45,853 bases of DNA from Eubacteriales bacterium (GTDB taxonomy: Bacteria; Bacillota; Clostridia; UBA1381), in the NCBI GenBank assembly GCA_018384175.1, contig JAHAZB010000069.1, positions 1 through 45,853 of the forward strand. The letters are read 5' to 3'. Shown piece by piece: positions 9,193 to 18,240 of the stretch (the stretch's first letter is position 1; each line of letters starts with the position of its first letter). The notes beneath the pieces are model-generated. The model ran no database searches, was not told the DNA's origin, and saw nothing but the letters and a program-made list of their open reading frames with translations. The position numbers were made by a program, and so were the translations under genes.

Positions 9193-11031
9193 ATGAAGAA
9201 AATATTAAAAGGGTTAGTTGTTTCAGCCGCTTTGTTGTCTATGACAGCAACAGCGTTTGGTGCAACCTTTACCGACGTGGAAGGTACATCATATGACTGG
9301 GCATCACCTTATGTAGAAGATATGGCTGAAAAGGGCCTCATCAGCGGTTATAACGAGGACGGTGTTCTTAAATTCAAGCCGGAAAATACCGTATCAAAAA
9401 TTGAGGCAATTTCACTTTTTGCCCGTGCTATGGGTTCTAACAGCGAGCTCAACAAGCCGGCTATCGAATATGCAATGGCGCAATACGGCGATGTTATTGA
9501 TACATACGAGCTCAAATTTGGTCAAAAAGATGTTGCTTTTATGCTCTATCGCGGTGTTCTTACCGAAGAAGAGGCAGCAGCATACCTTACCGGAGATGTT
9601 AAGAATCAGCCTATGCTCCGTTACGAGGCAACTACTATCATAACAAAGGCTATGGGCGGAGAATCCGAGGCTAAGAAGAATATGCTTCTCGACCTTGAGT
9701 ACACAGACGTTGCTGATATCCCGTCAGCTGCTAAGAAATATGTATACTACGTTTCAGAAAAGGGCATAATGAGTGGTACCGGAGATGGTAGCTTCTCACC
9801 GAATACCGGAGTTCTCCGTTCTGAGATTGCAGTAATGCTTTCAAAGACTGTTGATGTTATGAACGCTTCCTGCAACGAAGTTAAAATTGGTGCAATTGAC
9901 TCCGAAGCAATGACCTTTACCGTTATTGATTCAGGCAACGAAAGCGCTACATACAAGTATACCGACAACACAGTATTCTATATTGAAGGCGTTAAGGTTC
10001 CTGCAAGCAATATTGAACCGGGTGTCAGAGCAATTGTAACAGACTACGACGGCAATGTTCAGTGTGTTGATATCAACTCAGCAGAGCCTGACCGTGTTGT
10101 AAAGGCTGTTTACAGCAATTATCAGAATGTTGAAGGTTCTCTTTATATCAGCGTTACCAACCCCGCTACAAACAAAGCAGAAACATATGCTTGTATAAGC
10201 AATATAAACAACATCTCAAAAAGCGGCAAGAGTGCTACAATACGCGATTTTACAACCGGCGATTATGTTATTCTCTCTCTCTCCGGCGGTAAAGTAGAAA
10301 AAATCGTTGGAACAGACAAGAGCCAAACTATAAAGGGCGCTACAATAGAAGCCATCAATCACAATACAGAAATACCGACAATAGTAATAAGCCATTCAGA
10401 TCCGGCATATGACGGTATGGAGCTTTTGGTAGGAAGCAACGTTTACGTCTTAAAGGACGGCGCTGATTCTGATATGAATTCAGTTTACCGTGGCGACAAA
10501 ATAACAGTTACTCTTGATTACGGTGTGATTTCAAGAATCACCGCAATCTCACTCAAAAGAACTGTTGACGGAACAATCCGTTCAATTACAATTGCGCAGA
10601 ATCCTACTATGACCGTTCTTGCAAACAACAAGGAAACTGTTTACGACGTTGCTAATGATGTTGCAATCACAGTTAACGGCGAAGCTGCAACATTGTACGA
10701 TTTCAGAGTAGGTGATAAAGTTTCTATCGCACTTGAAAGTGAAGCAGTAATTAAGATTTCTACAGTAAGCAGTCAGGCAACAGAAGGAAATCTCACAGGT
10801 ACAGTTGTTTCAGCAAATGCCGCTTATAAGTTCATTAAGATTCTTATATCCGACGCTAACGGCAACACATACGAAGAAACCGTATATTGCACAGACTCCA
10901 AAACAACATTCATTACTGCATCGGGTAATTCAAAGCAGTTCCGCGACATTAAAGAAGGCAATATTGTAAACGTTTACGGAACATACAACAACGGTGCATT
11001 CTCTGCAACAACTGTAATTATAGTAAAATAA
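9193..11031 (+). CDS. Secreted S-layer-homology domain protein
   Basis: 612 residues from the ATG at 9193, which follows GGAGGAG by 5 nt. A signal peptide (MKKILKGLVVSAALLSM..., cleaved near residue 24 after AFGA) is followed by three SLH-type modules at about residues 25-80, 95-155 and 165-225. They carry the family features FTDV, DWASPYVEDMAEKGLISGY and FKPENTVSKIEAI. SLH modules usually anchor proteins to secondary wall polysaccharide. The remaining 385 residues are beta-rich and contain several repeats ending in patterns such as FRVGDKVSI, FTTGDYVIL and IKEGNIVNV; I do not recognise the family. Monocistronic, with a terminator behind it. Function beyond a cell-surface role is unknown. Confidence 0.85.
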   Translation: MKKILKGLVVSAALLSMTATAFGATFTDVEGTSYDWASPYVEDMAEKGLISGYNEDGVLKFKPENTVSKIEAISLFARAMGSNSELNKPAIEYAMAQYGDVIDTYELKFGQKDVAFMLYRGVLTEEEAAAYLTGDVKNQPMLRYEATTIITKAMGGESEAKKNMLLDLEYTDVADIPSAAKKYVYYVSEKGIMSGTGDGSFSPNTGVLRSEIAVMLSKTVDVMNASCNEVKIGAIDSEAMTFTVIDSGNESATYKYTDNTVFYIEGVKVPASNIEPGVRAIVTDYDGNVQCVDINSAEPDRVVKAVYSNYQNVEGSLYISVTNPATNKAETYACISNINNISKSGKSATIRDFTTGDYVILSLSGGKVEKIVGTDKSQTIKGATIEAINHNTEIPTIVISHSDPAYDGMELLVGSNVYVLKDGADSDMNSVYRGDKITVTLDYGVISRITAISLKRTVDGTIRSITIAQNPTMTVLANNKETVYDVANDVAITVNGEAATLYDFRVGDKVSIALESEAVIKISTVSSQATEGNLTGTVVSANAAYKFIKILISDANGNTYEETVYCTDSKTTFITASGNSKQFRDIKEGNIVNVYGTYNNGAFSATTVIIVK

Positions 11032-11048
11032 TTCGTAAAAGACTTTTA

Positions 11049-11086
11049 GGGGGTCGCTTTTATACCAAAGGGCGACTCCCTTGATT
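11049..11086 (+). terminator. Terminator after the SLH protein
   Basis: Stem GGGGGTCGC/GCGACTCCC (one G-U pair) with a loop of about 12 nt, followed by TTGATTTTT. It lies 18 nt after the stop codon and 30 nt before the next start. Confidence 0.7.
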
Positions 11087-11115
11087 TTTAACATTAACAA
11101 AGGAGAAATTTTTTG

Positions 11116-12243
11116 ATGAAGCAGAAGTATTCAAACTGGTTTTTGGCTTTTATTTTTCTGTCAGGTATTATAATAGTGTACAAGACAGTAGACAATTTTA
11201 ACTTTATATTCGATTATATCGGTAAAATTATAAGCACATTAAGTCCGTTTATAACCGGATTTATAATTGCATACTTATTGAATACTCCAATAAAAAAATT
11301 TCAGGGTGTTGTAGCAAAGTCTAAATCATCCTTTCTTATAAAGCATTCAAAGGGTGTCTCAATTACAGCAATATATCTCATACTCCTGATAGCTATCACA
11401 ATCATATTAAGACTTATTGTTCCGGCAATAAGCAAAAACCTCGTAGACCTATATTACAGTATTCCGGGGTACTTAAGCGATATACTTCAGAAGCTTACTG
11501 CACTTCAGGAGCGCTTTGATATAAATATCCTGAGCTTTAACAAAGAAGATACAATAGCCGCAATTCAAGGATTTATCAAGAATTTCAATCTTTCCGAGGT
11601 AGGAAAATATGCGCAGGGTGTAATAACTCTTACCTCCGGTGTTATAGCAACCTTCATCGCCATTATTGTTTCGGTATATATGCTTGCGGACAAACAAATT
11701 ATTGCTGCCGGTATTAAACGTGTTTTGAATGTATTTCTCCCTCACGAAAAGGTGGACAAGTTCACAGAGTATGCCGCTCGCACCAATGATATATTCTCAA
11801 AATATATATTCTCGGTTGTTATGGACGGACTTATTATCGGAATTCTAAGCACAATACTGATGAGTATTCTGCGTGTTAAGTATTCTTTTGTCCTCGGTCT
11901 TTTGATGGGTGTTTTAAGCCTTATTCCATACTTCGGTGCTATTGTTGCCGTTGCGTTATGTATCATTGTTACCTTGCTTACAGGCGGATTTTTCCGGGCA
12001 TTATGGGTAGCAATTGCTTTAATTATACTCCAACAGATTGACGGGAACTTTATCGGGCCGAAAATTATGGGCAATATGCTGAAGGCAAGACCGCTTTTGA
12101 TAATCTTTGCCGTAACCTTAGGCGGCGGATTATTCGGAATATGGGGCATGCTTCTTTCCGTCCCGATTGTAATGGTTATAAAAATGTTGCTCAGCGATTT
12201 TATATCAGCAAAGGAAGCAGAAAAGGCGGTTAAAAATGAATAA
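11116..12243 (+). CDS. AI-2E family transporter (YdiK/PerM type membrane protein)
   Basis: 375 residues from the ATG at 11116 (AGGAG at 11101-11105; a TTG one codon earlier is less likely). About eight membrane segments. Family features include an N-terminal 'LSPFITGFIIAYLLNTPIKK' region and a C-terminal block with FVLGLLMGVLSLIPYFGAI and GPKIMGNMLKARPL. The family was named for TqsA, an exporter of autoinducer-2, but members also act in ion antiport and others are uncharacterised, so the substrate is unknown here. The 3' end overlaps the next gene by 8 nt, giving a coupled operon with two FAD-dependent enzymes. Confidence 0.88.
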   Translation: MKQKYSNWFLAFIFLSGIIIVYKTVDNFNFIFDYIGKIISTLSPFITGFIIAYLLNTPIKKFQGVVAKSKSSFLIKHSKGVSITAIYLILLIAITIILRLIVPAISKNLVDLYYSIPGYLSDILQKLTALQERFDINILSFNKEDTIAAIQGFIKNFNLSEVGKYAQGVITLTSGVIATFIAIIVSVYMLADKQIIAAGIKRVLNVFLPHEKVDKFTEYAARTNDIFSKYIFSVVMDGLIIGILSTILMSILRVKYSFVLGLLMGVLSLIPYFGAIVAVALCIIVTLLTGGFFRALWVAIALIILQQIDGNFIGPKIMGNMLKARPLLIIFAVTLGGGLFGIWGMLLSVPIVMVIKMLLSDFISAKEAEKAVKNE

Positions 12244-13447
12244 AAGAATAGCAATTATAGGCGGTGGTGCAGCAGGACTTGCCGCCGCTTGTGCTCTTGG
12301 AAAAGGATCAGATATAACAATATATGAGCGAAATGACCGTGTAGGTAAAAAGCTGCTTTCAACCGGTAACGGCAGATGCAATATTGTGAACACTAACCTT
12401 TCGCCAAAACAGCTACACTCAAAGAATAACGAAATGGTTTCTGAAATACTCGGCACATCACCGGTTTCGGAGATTATGACCTTCTTTGAAAACCTCGGAC
12501 TCTTAATGCGGATAGAATACGAGGGCAGAGTTTATCCGCTATGTAATCAGGCATCCGCTGTTCTGGATGTTCTTCGTTATGAAGCTTGCGAAAAGGGTGT
12601 TAATTTCCGCTATAATTTCTGTGTAACAGATATTAAGAAAACTACAGATGGTTTTATGCTTAAGTCAGGAAACGAAAGCGCAATAGCTGACATTGTAATT
12701 CTTGCTTGCGGCGGTATGGCTGCACCAAAAACAGGGTCTGATGGTATTGGCTACAACCTTGCAAAGGCATTCGGGCACAGCATTAACAATCCTTTGCCCG
12801 CCCTTGTTGCACTTAAATCTGATACATCATTTACTGCACCATTAAAAGGTATTCGCTGCAAAGTAGCGGTAAAGCTTGTTGCAGGCAAAGACGTTATCAC
12901 CTCCGAAAGCGGAGAAATACAGTTCGCCGATTACGGGATAAGTGGCATTGCAGCAATGCAGCTTTCAAGACATCTTGCAAAGGGTTGCCGTATTATAATT
13001 GACTTCGCAGAGCTTTACAACGAAGACTATATACTCTATCGCCTTAAAGAAGCGGTAAAGAAATACCGTGAGGCGCAGGATATAATGACAGGCATAGTCC
13101 AAAAACGTGTGGCTCAGAGCATATTAAAGCATACTCTGGCAATAGCTCCGTCTACACCTGCCGGCAAGCTCAGCGAGCAGGACTTAAATAAGCTTACAAA
13201 GGCAATAAAAGGTCTTGAGCTTGATATCAACGGAACACTGAAGTGGGACAACGCACAGATAACCTCCGGTGGAATTCCTCTTAGCGAAATAACTTCTTCT
13301 ATGGAATCAAAGCTTGTAAAAAATCTATACATAACAGGCGAAATGCTCGACTGCGACGGCGAATGTGGCGGATATAATCTCGGTTGGGCATGGATTTGTG
13401 CCTTGCGCGCAGCAAACAGTATAAACAAGGAGCTGTCATTATGCTGA
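12236..13447 (+). CDS. FAD-dependent oxidoreductase, HI0933/BaiN-like family
   Basis: A 403-residue flavoprotein with an N-terminal dinucleotide fold IAIIGGGAAGLAAA (residues 5-18) and the family motif KKLLSTGNGRCNIVN near residues 37-52. The C-terminal segment TGEMLDCDGECGGYNLGWAWICA also matches the family. Members are annotated as NAD(P)/FAD-dependent oxidoreductases; BaiN of bile-acid-metabolising Clostridium belongs here, but most, including this one, have no proven substrate. It overlaps the permease gene upstream by 8 nt and the next gene downstream by 7 nt, so the three are coupled. Confidence 0.85.
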   Translation: MNKRIAIIGGGAAGLAAACALGKGSDITIYERNDRVGKKLLSTGNGRCNIVNTNLSPKQLHSKNNEMVSEILGTSPVSEIMTFFENLGLLMRIEYEGRVYPLCNQASAVLDVLRYEACEKGVNFRYNFCVTDIKKTTDGFMLKSGNESAIADIVILACGGMAAPKTGSDGIGYNLAKAFGHSINNPLPALVALKSDTSFTAPLKGIRCKVAVKLVAGKDVITSESGEIQFADYGISGIAAMQLSRHLAKGCRIIIDFAELYNEDYILYRLKEAVKKYREAQDIMTGIVQKRVAQSILKHTLAIAPSTPAGKLSEQDLNKLTKAIKGLELDINGTLKWDNAQITSGGIPLSEITSSMESKLVKNLYITGEMLDCDGECGGYNLGWAWICALRAANSINKELSLC

Positions 13448-15000
13448 GAATTACAAATTTTCGTGCCGGACTTGATGACGGCAACGCTGAAATAGAAAAT
13501 AGACTTAAAAAGCTACTCGGCATAAGTGATTTCTCCTTCAAAATTGCAAGACGTGCAATTGATGCAAGGAAAAAATCCGATGTTCACTATGTTTTAAGCA
13601 TTGATATAACAACGAATAACGAGTCTGTCCTTTTGAAAAAGAATATCCCAAATCTTTCGAAAGCCATGGACAAGCTGTACTCTTTTCCTGAAGCCAAACC
13701 ACACGGCAAAAGACCACTTATTGTCGGTATGGGACCGGCTGGACTTTTTTGTGCGCTTTATCTTTCACGTGCAGGCTTTCGTCCGATAGTAGTAGAACGC
13801 GGTGCAGATGTTGATTCACGTACCAAAGCCGTTGAAAGCTACTGGTCAGGCGGTGATTTGGACGAAAACACCAACGTTCAGTTTGGCGAAGGCGGTGCCG
13901 GCACATTTTCTGACGGAAAGCTTAATACCGGAACTAAAGATATCCGAATTTTTGCCGTACTGTCCGAGTTTGTAAAATTCGGTGCAAAAGATGATATTTT
14001 AATTAACAACAAGCCACACATAGGAACAGATATATTACGCACCGTTGTAAAAAATATGCGTAATGAAATTATCAAAAACGGCGGCGAGGTCAGATTTCTT
14101 ACCAGACTTTGCGATATAAAAACAGAAAACAACAGAGTTGTCGGAGCAATTCTTGAAAGCTCTGACGGACAATATGAACTTGAAACAGACAAAATAGTTC
14201 TTGCCATCGGACACAGTGCCAGAGATACCTTTCAAATGTTAAAGGATATAGGTGTTAAGATGGAGCAAAAGCCATTTTCTATCGGTGTAAGAATTGAGCA
14301 TACGCAGGAATTTATATCAAACGCAATGTATGGTGATGCAGCAAAAAAGCTTCCGCCTGCCGACTACAAGCTTGCCGTTCATCTTGGAAACGGACGGTCT
14401 CTTTATACCTTTTGTATGTGTCCGGGCGGTTATGTTGTTGCAAGTGCATCGGAGAAGAATACAATCGTTACCAACGGTATGAGTTACTCCGACCGTAGCG
14501 GCAAAAACGCCAACAGTGCAATTTTAGTCAATGTTACTCCTGACGATTTTGGAAGTGATGATGCGCTTGCAGGTATGTACCTGCAACGTGAAATAGAAAA
14601 GCAGGCATTTATTGCAGGAAAAGGAAAAGCCCCTTGTGAAACGGTTGCAAGCTTTTTAGGAAAAACGGATATAAATAAATCAACATCCGTTCTTCCCACC
14701 TATAAACCTGGTGTAAGCTTTACCAGACTTGATGACGTTCTTCCGGCATTTATCGCAGATTCTATGCGTGAAGGGCTTTTGCTTATGGACAAGAAAATTC
14801 AGGGCTTTGCATCGGATGATGCACTCTTGACGGCACCCGAAACCAGAAGCTCGTCTCCGGTACGACTTGTAAGGGATGAGAACCTTGAGCTATCGGTAAA
14901 AGGTCTTTTCACCGCAGGCGAAGGCGGCGGCCACGCAGGCGGAATTACCTCCTCTGCAGTAGACGGTATTAAGGCTGCAGAAGCAGTTATAAGAAAGTAA
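13441..15000 (+). CDS. FAD-dependent dehydrogenase (COG2509-type)
   Basis: 519 residues from the ATG at 13441, which has AAGGAG 8 nt upstream inside the preceding gene. An N-terminal region of about 95 residues (RITNFRAGLDD...) precedes a Rossmann FAD site, VGMGPAGLFCALYLSRAGF. The family motif GEGGAGTFSDGKLNTG comes next, and the C-terminal FAD segment is TAGEGGGHAGGITSSAVDG. These are marks of the uncharacterised FAD dehydrogenases of COG2509. The substrate is unknown. Co-location with another flavoprotein suggests a joint redox role, which is inference. It ends the operon at a shared terminator. Confidence 0.85.
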   Translation: MLRITNFRAGLDDGNAEIENRLKKLLGISDFSFKIARRAIDARKKSDVHYVLSIDITTNNESVLLKKNIPNLSKAMDKLYSFPEAKPHGKRPLIVGMGPAGLFCALYLSRAGFRPIVVERGADVDSRTKAVESYWSGGDLDENTNVQFGEGGAGTFSDGKLNTGTKDIRIFAVLSEFVKFGAKDDILINNKPHIGTDILRTVVKNMRNEIIKNGGEVRFLTRLCDIKTENNRVVGAILESSDGQYELETDKIVLAIGHSARDTFQMLKDIGVKMEQKPFSIGVRIEHTQEFISNAMYGDAAKKLPPADYKLAVHLGNGRSLYTFCMCPGGYVVASASEKNTIVTNGMSYSDRSGKNANSAILVNVTPDDFGSDDALAGMYLQREIEKQAFIAGKGKAPCETVASFLGKTDINKSTSVLPTYKPGVSFTRLDDVLPAFIADSMREGLLLMDKKIQGFASDDALLTAPETRSSSPVRLVRDENLELSVKGLFTAGEGGGHAGGITSSAVDGIKAAEAVIRK

Positions 15001-15046
15001 TAATGCTGAAGCTCCTGCATTTTAATTTTAATGAACCACAAATAGT

Positions 15047-15083
15047 AAAAAGATGGCTGTCGCTAATGTTCAGCCATCTTTTT
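15047..15083. terminator. Bidirectional terminator
   Basis: Stem AAAAAGATGGCTG/CAGCCATCTTTTT around an 11-nt loop between two converging genes (stop codons at 15000 and 15125). It has A and T runs on both sides and so can serve both strands. The rest of the 124-nt gap shows nothing. Confidence 0.9.
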
Positions 15084-15124
15084 ATTATACAGAAAAATCC
15101 ACCTTATTCCTAAGCCAAAGTCTT

Positions 15125-16873
15125 TTATATGTTGTATAAGTGATAATAAAGTCCCTTTTTCTCCAATAACTCATCGTGTTTGCCGCTTTCTTCTATGCCA
15201 TCTTCGGTAAGGACAAGAATATTATCGGCATTTTTAATTGTGGTAAGGCGGTGAGCAATCGTAAACACCGTTCTGCCCTTTGCAAGCTCATCAAGAGATT
15301 TCTGGACTATTCTCTCGCTCTCATTATCAAGTGCGGAGGTAGCCTCATCGAGTATGAGTATAGGCGGATTTTTAAGGAATACCCTTGCGATTGAAATTCG
15401 CTGTTTTTGTCCACCCGAAAGCTTCACTCCTCGCTCGCCAACATACGTGTCGTATCCGTCGGGAAGCTTTTCGATAAACTCATCTGCGCCTGCCTTCTTA
15501 GCCGCCTCCTTAATTTCCTCAAGAGTCGCACCCGGTTTACCGTATTCGATATTATCACGAACCCTGCCCGAGAACATATAAACATCCTGCATTACAACAC
15601 CAATCTGATTCCTGAGTGATGACATAGTAATATCGTTGACGTTTACACCATCTATCAGAATTTCGCCGTCGGTAACCTCATAAAACCTCGGAATGAGATT
15701 ACAAAACGTGGTTTTTCCTCCGCCGGACGGGCCGACCAGAGCAACACTCTCCCCTGCATTTGCGGTAATGGAAATATTCTTTAAGACATATTCCTCATCA
15801 TCGGGATAATGGAAGCTTACATTACGAAACTCAATATTTCCATCAAATTTTTCCATCTCAACCGCACCCGGTTTATCGACTATATCCGGCTGCGTGTCCA
15901 TAATTTCGAGAAATCTCTCGATACCTGTCATACCCCTTTGGAACTGCTCACTAAAGTTTACAATAACCCTTATTGATGCAAGCAGAGTTGAAATATACAA
16001 AAGATACGCCATCAAATCCGCCGCATTTATCTTGTCATAGATAATAAAAATTCCGCCTGCGGCTACTGCTGTTATATACATCAGACCGTCAAACAAACGT
16101 GTTGTCGACTGGAATGCCGCCATATACAGATAACCTCGTCTCTTTATCCTTTTGAATTCTGCGTTTCCGTCCTCGAATTTCGACCTTTCAATATCTTCAT
16201 TCGCAAAGGATTTTACTACACGAATACCCAAAAGGCTATCTTCAACCTGTGCATTAAGCTCACCTATCTGATGTCTTTGTTTCTTGAATGCATCACGCAT
16301 TTTCCCGCGCCAGCTGAGAGAGCATACAAGCATTATGGGAATGAGCACGAATATTATGCCGGTTAAAGGTAGGTTTACATTGGCAAGTATGAGAAACGAT
16401 GCAATAACCTTAACCCCAACTATAAACAGTTCCTCAGGTCCGTGATGTGCAAACTCTGTTATATCAAAAAGGTCGGAGGTGATTCGTCCCATAATCTGAC
16501 CGACTTTTGTATTTGAGTAGAAGGAAAAGGAGAGCTTTTGCAGGTGCGAAAACAAATCACGTCTCATATCCGTTTCAATCTTTACACCCATAACATGACC
16601 GTTATATGCCATATAATAATTCGCCGCCGTATCAATCACGCGAAGTATCAGGTAAAAAACAGCTATCTTTCCTATGTACCCTACTGTAAGCGATGCACTG
16701 TCATAAATAGCCGCATTGGAAATTTCTCTTGCAATTAGCGGGAATATAATCTCACAAACTGCCGTCAGCGATGCGCACAAAAGGTCAAGAATTAACGTAA
16801 CTTTATATCTCGTAAAGTACGGAATAAATCTTTTCAGCATATACCAGACGGACATCTTTTCTTCTTTCTTCAT
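15125..16873 (-). CDS. ABC exporter, fused permease and ATPase (MsbA/LmrA type)
   Basis: A 582-residue half-transporter with six predicted membrane helices in about residues 20-310, then a nucleotide-binding domain. Visible motifs are Walker A (GPSGGGKTT, near residue 378), the Q-loop region (GVVMQDVYMF), signature LSGGQKQR, Walker B ILILDEATSALD and the H-loop AHR. It would work as a homodimer exporting lipids, drugs or peptides; the substrate cannot be told from sequence. The ATG at 16873 is used (GAAAGGACG upstream); MSVWYM at residue 7 is an alternative. It is single and divergent from the Mrp gene. Confidence 0.92.
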   Translation of the reverse strand: MKKEEKMSVWYMLKRFIPYFTRYKVTLILDLLCASLTAVCEIIFPLIAREISNAAIYDSASLTVGYIGKIAVFYLILRVIDTAANYYMAYNGHVMGVKIETDMRRDLFSHLQKLSFSFYSNTKVGQIMGRITSDLFDITEFAHHGPEELFIVGVKVIASFLILANVNLPLTGIIFVLIPIMLVCSLSWRGKMRDAFKKQRHQIGELNAQVEDSLLGIRVVKSFANEDIERSKFEDGNAEFKRIKRRGYLYMAAFQSTTRLFDGLMYITAVAAGGIFIIYDKINAADLMAYLLYISTLLASIRVIVNFSEQFQRGMTGIERFLEIMDTQPDIVDKPGAVEMEKFDGNIEFRNVSFHYPDDEEYVLKNISITANAGESVALVGPSGGGKTTFCNLIPRFYEVTDGEILIDGVNVNDITMSSLRNQIGVVMQDVYMFSGRVRDNIEYGKPGATLEEIKEAAKKAGADEFIEKLPDGYDTYVGERGVKLSGGQKQRISIARVFLKNPPILILDEATSALDNESERIVQKSLDELAKGRTVFTIAHRLTTIKNADNILVLTEDGIEESGKHDELLEKKGLYYHLYNI

Positions 16874-16896
16874 TCAGTCCACGTCCTTTCACTATA

Positions 16897-16926
16897 ATTG
16901 TAACACAAAAAAGCCAACTTGTTCAA
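16897..16926 (-). promoter_or_regulatory. Promoter of the ABC exporter
   Basis: On the minus strand TTGAAC (16926-16921), an 18-nt spacer and TACAAT (16902-16897), about 24 nt upstream of the start codon. It is back to back with the mrp promoter. Confidence 0.65.
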
Positions 16927-16934
16927 TAGTAATC

Positions 16935-16962
16935 TTGACTTTTCAGAAAAAAAGTATATACT
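16935..16962 (+). promoter_or_regulatory. Promoter of the Mrp/NBP35 gene
   Basis: TTGACT (16935-16940), a 16-nt spacer and TATACT (16957-16962), about 40 nt before the ATG at 17002. Confidence 0.65.
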
Positions 16963-17001
16963 ATTAAGTAAGAATACAAACAGAAAGGTTATGAACAGAC
17001 A

Positions 17002-17829
17002 ATGGAATGTAATCACGATTGCGGTAATTGCTCCGCAAACTGCGAAAGCCGTGAAGCAGAAAGCTTCCTCGCTCCGCAGAACCCAAACAGTAATATAAAA
17101 AAGGTAATTGGTATCGTCAGTGGCAAGGGCGGTGTTGGTAAGTCTTTGGTTACTGCACTTTCTGCCGTTACTGCAGCAAGACTTGGATATCAGGCTGCTA
17201 TTCTTGATGCTGACCTTACAGGCCCGTCTATCCCGAAGATGTTCGGCTTAAAGAAAAAGGCACAAGGCTCTGAGCTTGGTATTCTTCCCGAAAGCTCTAA
17301 GACTGGTATTAAAATTATGAGTCTTAATCTTCTTCTTGAAAACGAAAGCGACCCTGTTATATGGCGCGGTCCTGTTATTGCAGGAACAGTTAAGCAGTTT
17401 TGGACAGATGTTGTATGGGAGGACGTAGACTTTATGTTCGTGGATATGCCTCCTGGTACTGGTGATGTGCCGCTCACCATATTCCAGTCTTTGCCGGTTG
17501 ACGGTATTATAGTTGTAGCATCTCCGCAGGAGCTTGTTGGAATGATAGTTGAAAAGGCTGTCAAGATGGCAACTATGATGAATATTCCCATACTCGGTTT
17601 AGTTGAGAATATGAGCTATGTTAAATGCCCTGACTGTGGCAAGGAAATTAAAATCTTCGGCGAAAGTCATATTGACAAGGTTGCAATGGAGCATCATCTC
17701 CCACTTCTGGGCAGAATTCCTATTGAGCCTAAGCTCGCTGCCGCTTCCGATGCCGGTATGATTGAGCTTTTCGAAGGCGACTGGCTGGATGCCGTAGGCA
17801 AGAAGCTTGAAGAAATGATGGATGAATAA
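17002..17829 (+). CDS. mrp: Mrp/NBP35 family Fe-S cluster carrier ATPase
   Basis: A 275-residue P-loop ATPase of the MinD/ParA superfamily. The deviant Walker A GKGGVGKS lies at residues 41-48, DADLTGPSIPKMFG follows, and the Walker B region is VDMPPGTGD. Two cysteine sets are visible. The N-terminal set C3-C7-C10-C14 resembles the cluster-binding N-terminus of NBP35. The CPDC near residue 210 is the pair that bridges a [4Fe-4S] cluster between subunits in Mrp/ApbC. The role is therefore scaffolding or delivery of Fe-S clusters; client proteins are not known. The ribosome site AAAGG is rather distant (13 nt) from the ATG, but no better start exists. Monocistronic. Confidence 0.9.
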   Translation: MECNHDCGNCSANCESREAESFLAPQNPNSNIKKVIGIVSGKGGVGKSLVTALSAVTAARLGYQAAILDADLTGPSIPKMFGLKKKAQGSELGILPESSKTGIKIMSLNLLLENESDPVIWRGPVIAGTVKQFWTDVVWEDVDFMFVDMPPGTGDVPLTIFQSLPVDGIIVVASPQELVGMIVEKAVKMATMMNIPILGLVENMSYVKCPDCGKEIKIFGESHIDKVAMEHHLPLLGRIPIEPKLAAASDAGMIELFEGDWLDAVGKKLEEMMDE

Positions 17830-17832
17830 ATC

Positions 17833-17867
17833 AAAAAATCAGAACGTATAAACGTTCTGATTTTTTT
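17833..17867. terminator. Bidirectional terminator
   Basis: Stem AAAAAATCAGAACG/CGTTCTGATTTTTT with a TATAAA loop, immediately after the mrp stop and against the stop of the converging XRE gene (17869). Strong T-runs on both strands. Confidence 0.92.
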
Positions 17868-17868
17868 G

Positions 17869-18240
17869 TTACTTATCTGTGTTCTTCACAAACTCCTCAC
17901 GTCTTAAAAGCATATGATAGAACTCGAACAGCATATCAACACCCTTTTCATTAAGGCGGTTAATATCAAGCTTATCCGAGAAGCTTCTGCCCTTAAACAC
18001 TCTATGAGTGCTTGCACCGCATATATAATCGCACGAAACCTCGAAGAAGGTCGCAAGCTTTATCCACGAATTGACATCGGGGAGTCTGTCGCCACATTCC
18101 CACTCCGATATCAGTTCTCTTGACACATTTATCTCTTTTGCAAGCTCGTGTTGGAGAAGTCCTCTCTCATTTCTGAGTCCGGCAATTCTCTCACCTACCA
18201 GCTTGGCTGATTCTCTTTCAAGAGCAGGCATTTTCTTCAT
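17869..18240 (-). CDS. XRE family helix-turn-helix regulator
   Basis: A 123-residue protein with a Cro/C1-type helix-turn-helix at about residues 20-72 (GERIAGLRNERGLLQHELAKE, then VSRELISEWECGDRLPD). It ends in a short helical tail (LLRREEFVKNTDK). The start codon overlaps the stop of the upstream SLH/YcdB-like gene as ATGA, so it is translated by coupling with that gene. A transcription factor as the second cistron of a surface protein operon suggests autoregulation or control of surface genes, but no operator is evident. Target unknown. Confidence 0.85.
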   Translation of the reverse strand: MKKMPALERESAKLVGERIAGLRNERGLLQHELAKEINVSRELISEWECGDRLPDVNSWIKLATFFEVSCDYICGASTHRVFKGRSFSDKLDINRLNEKGVDMLFEFYHMLLRREEFVKNTDK

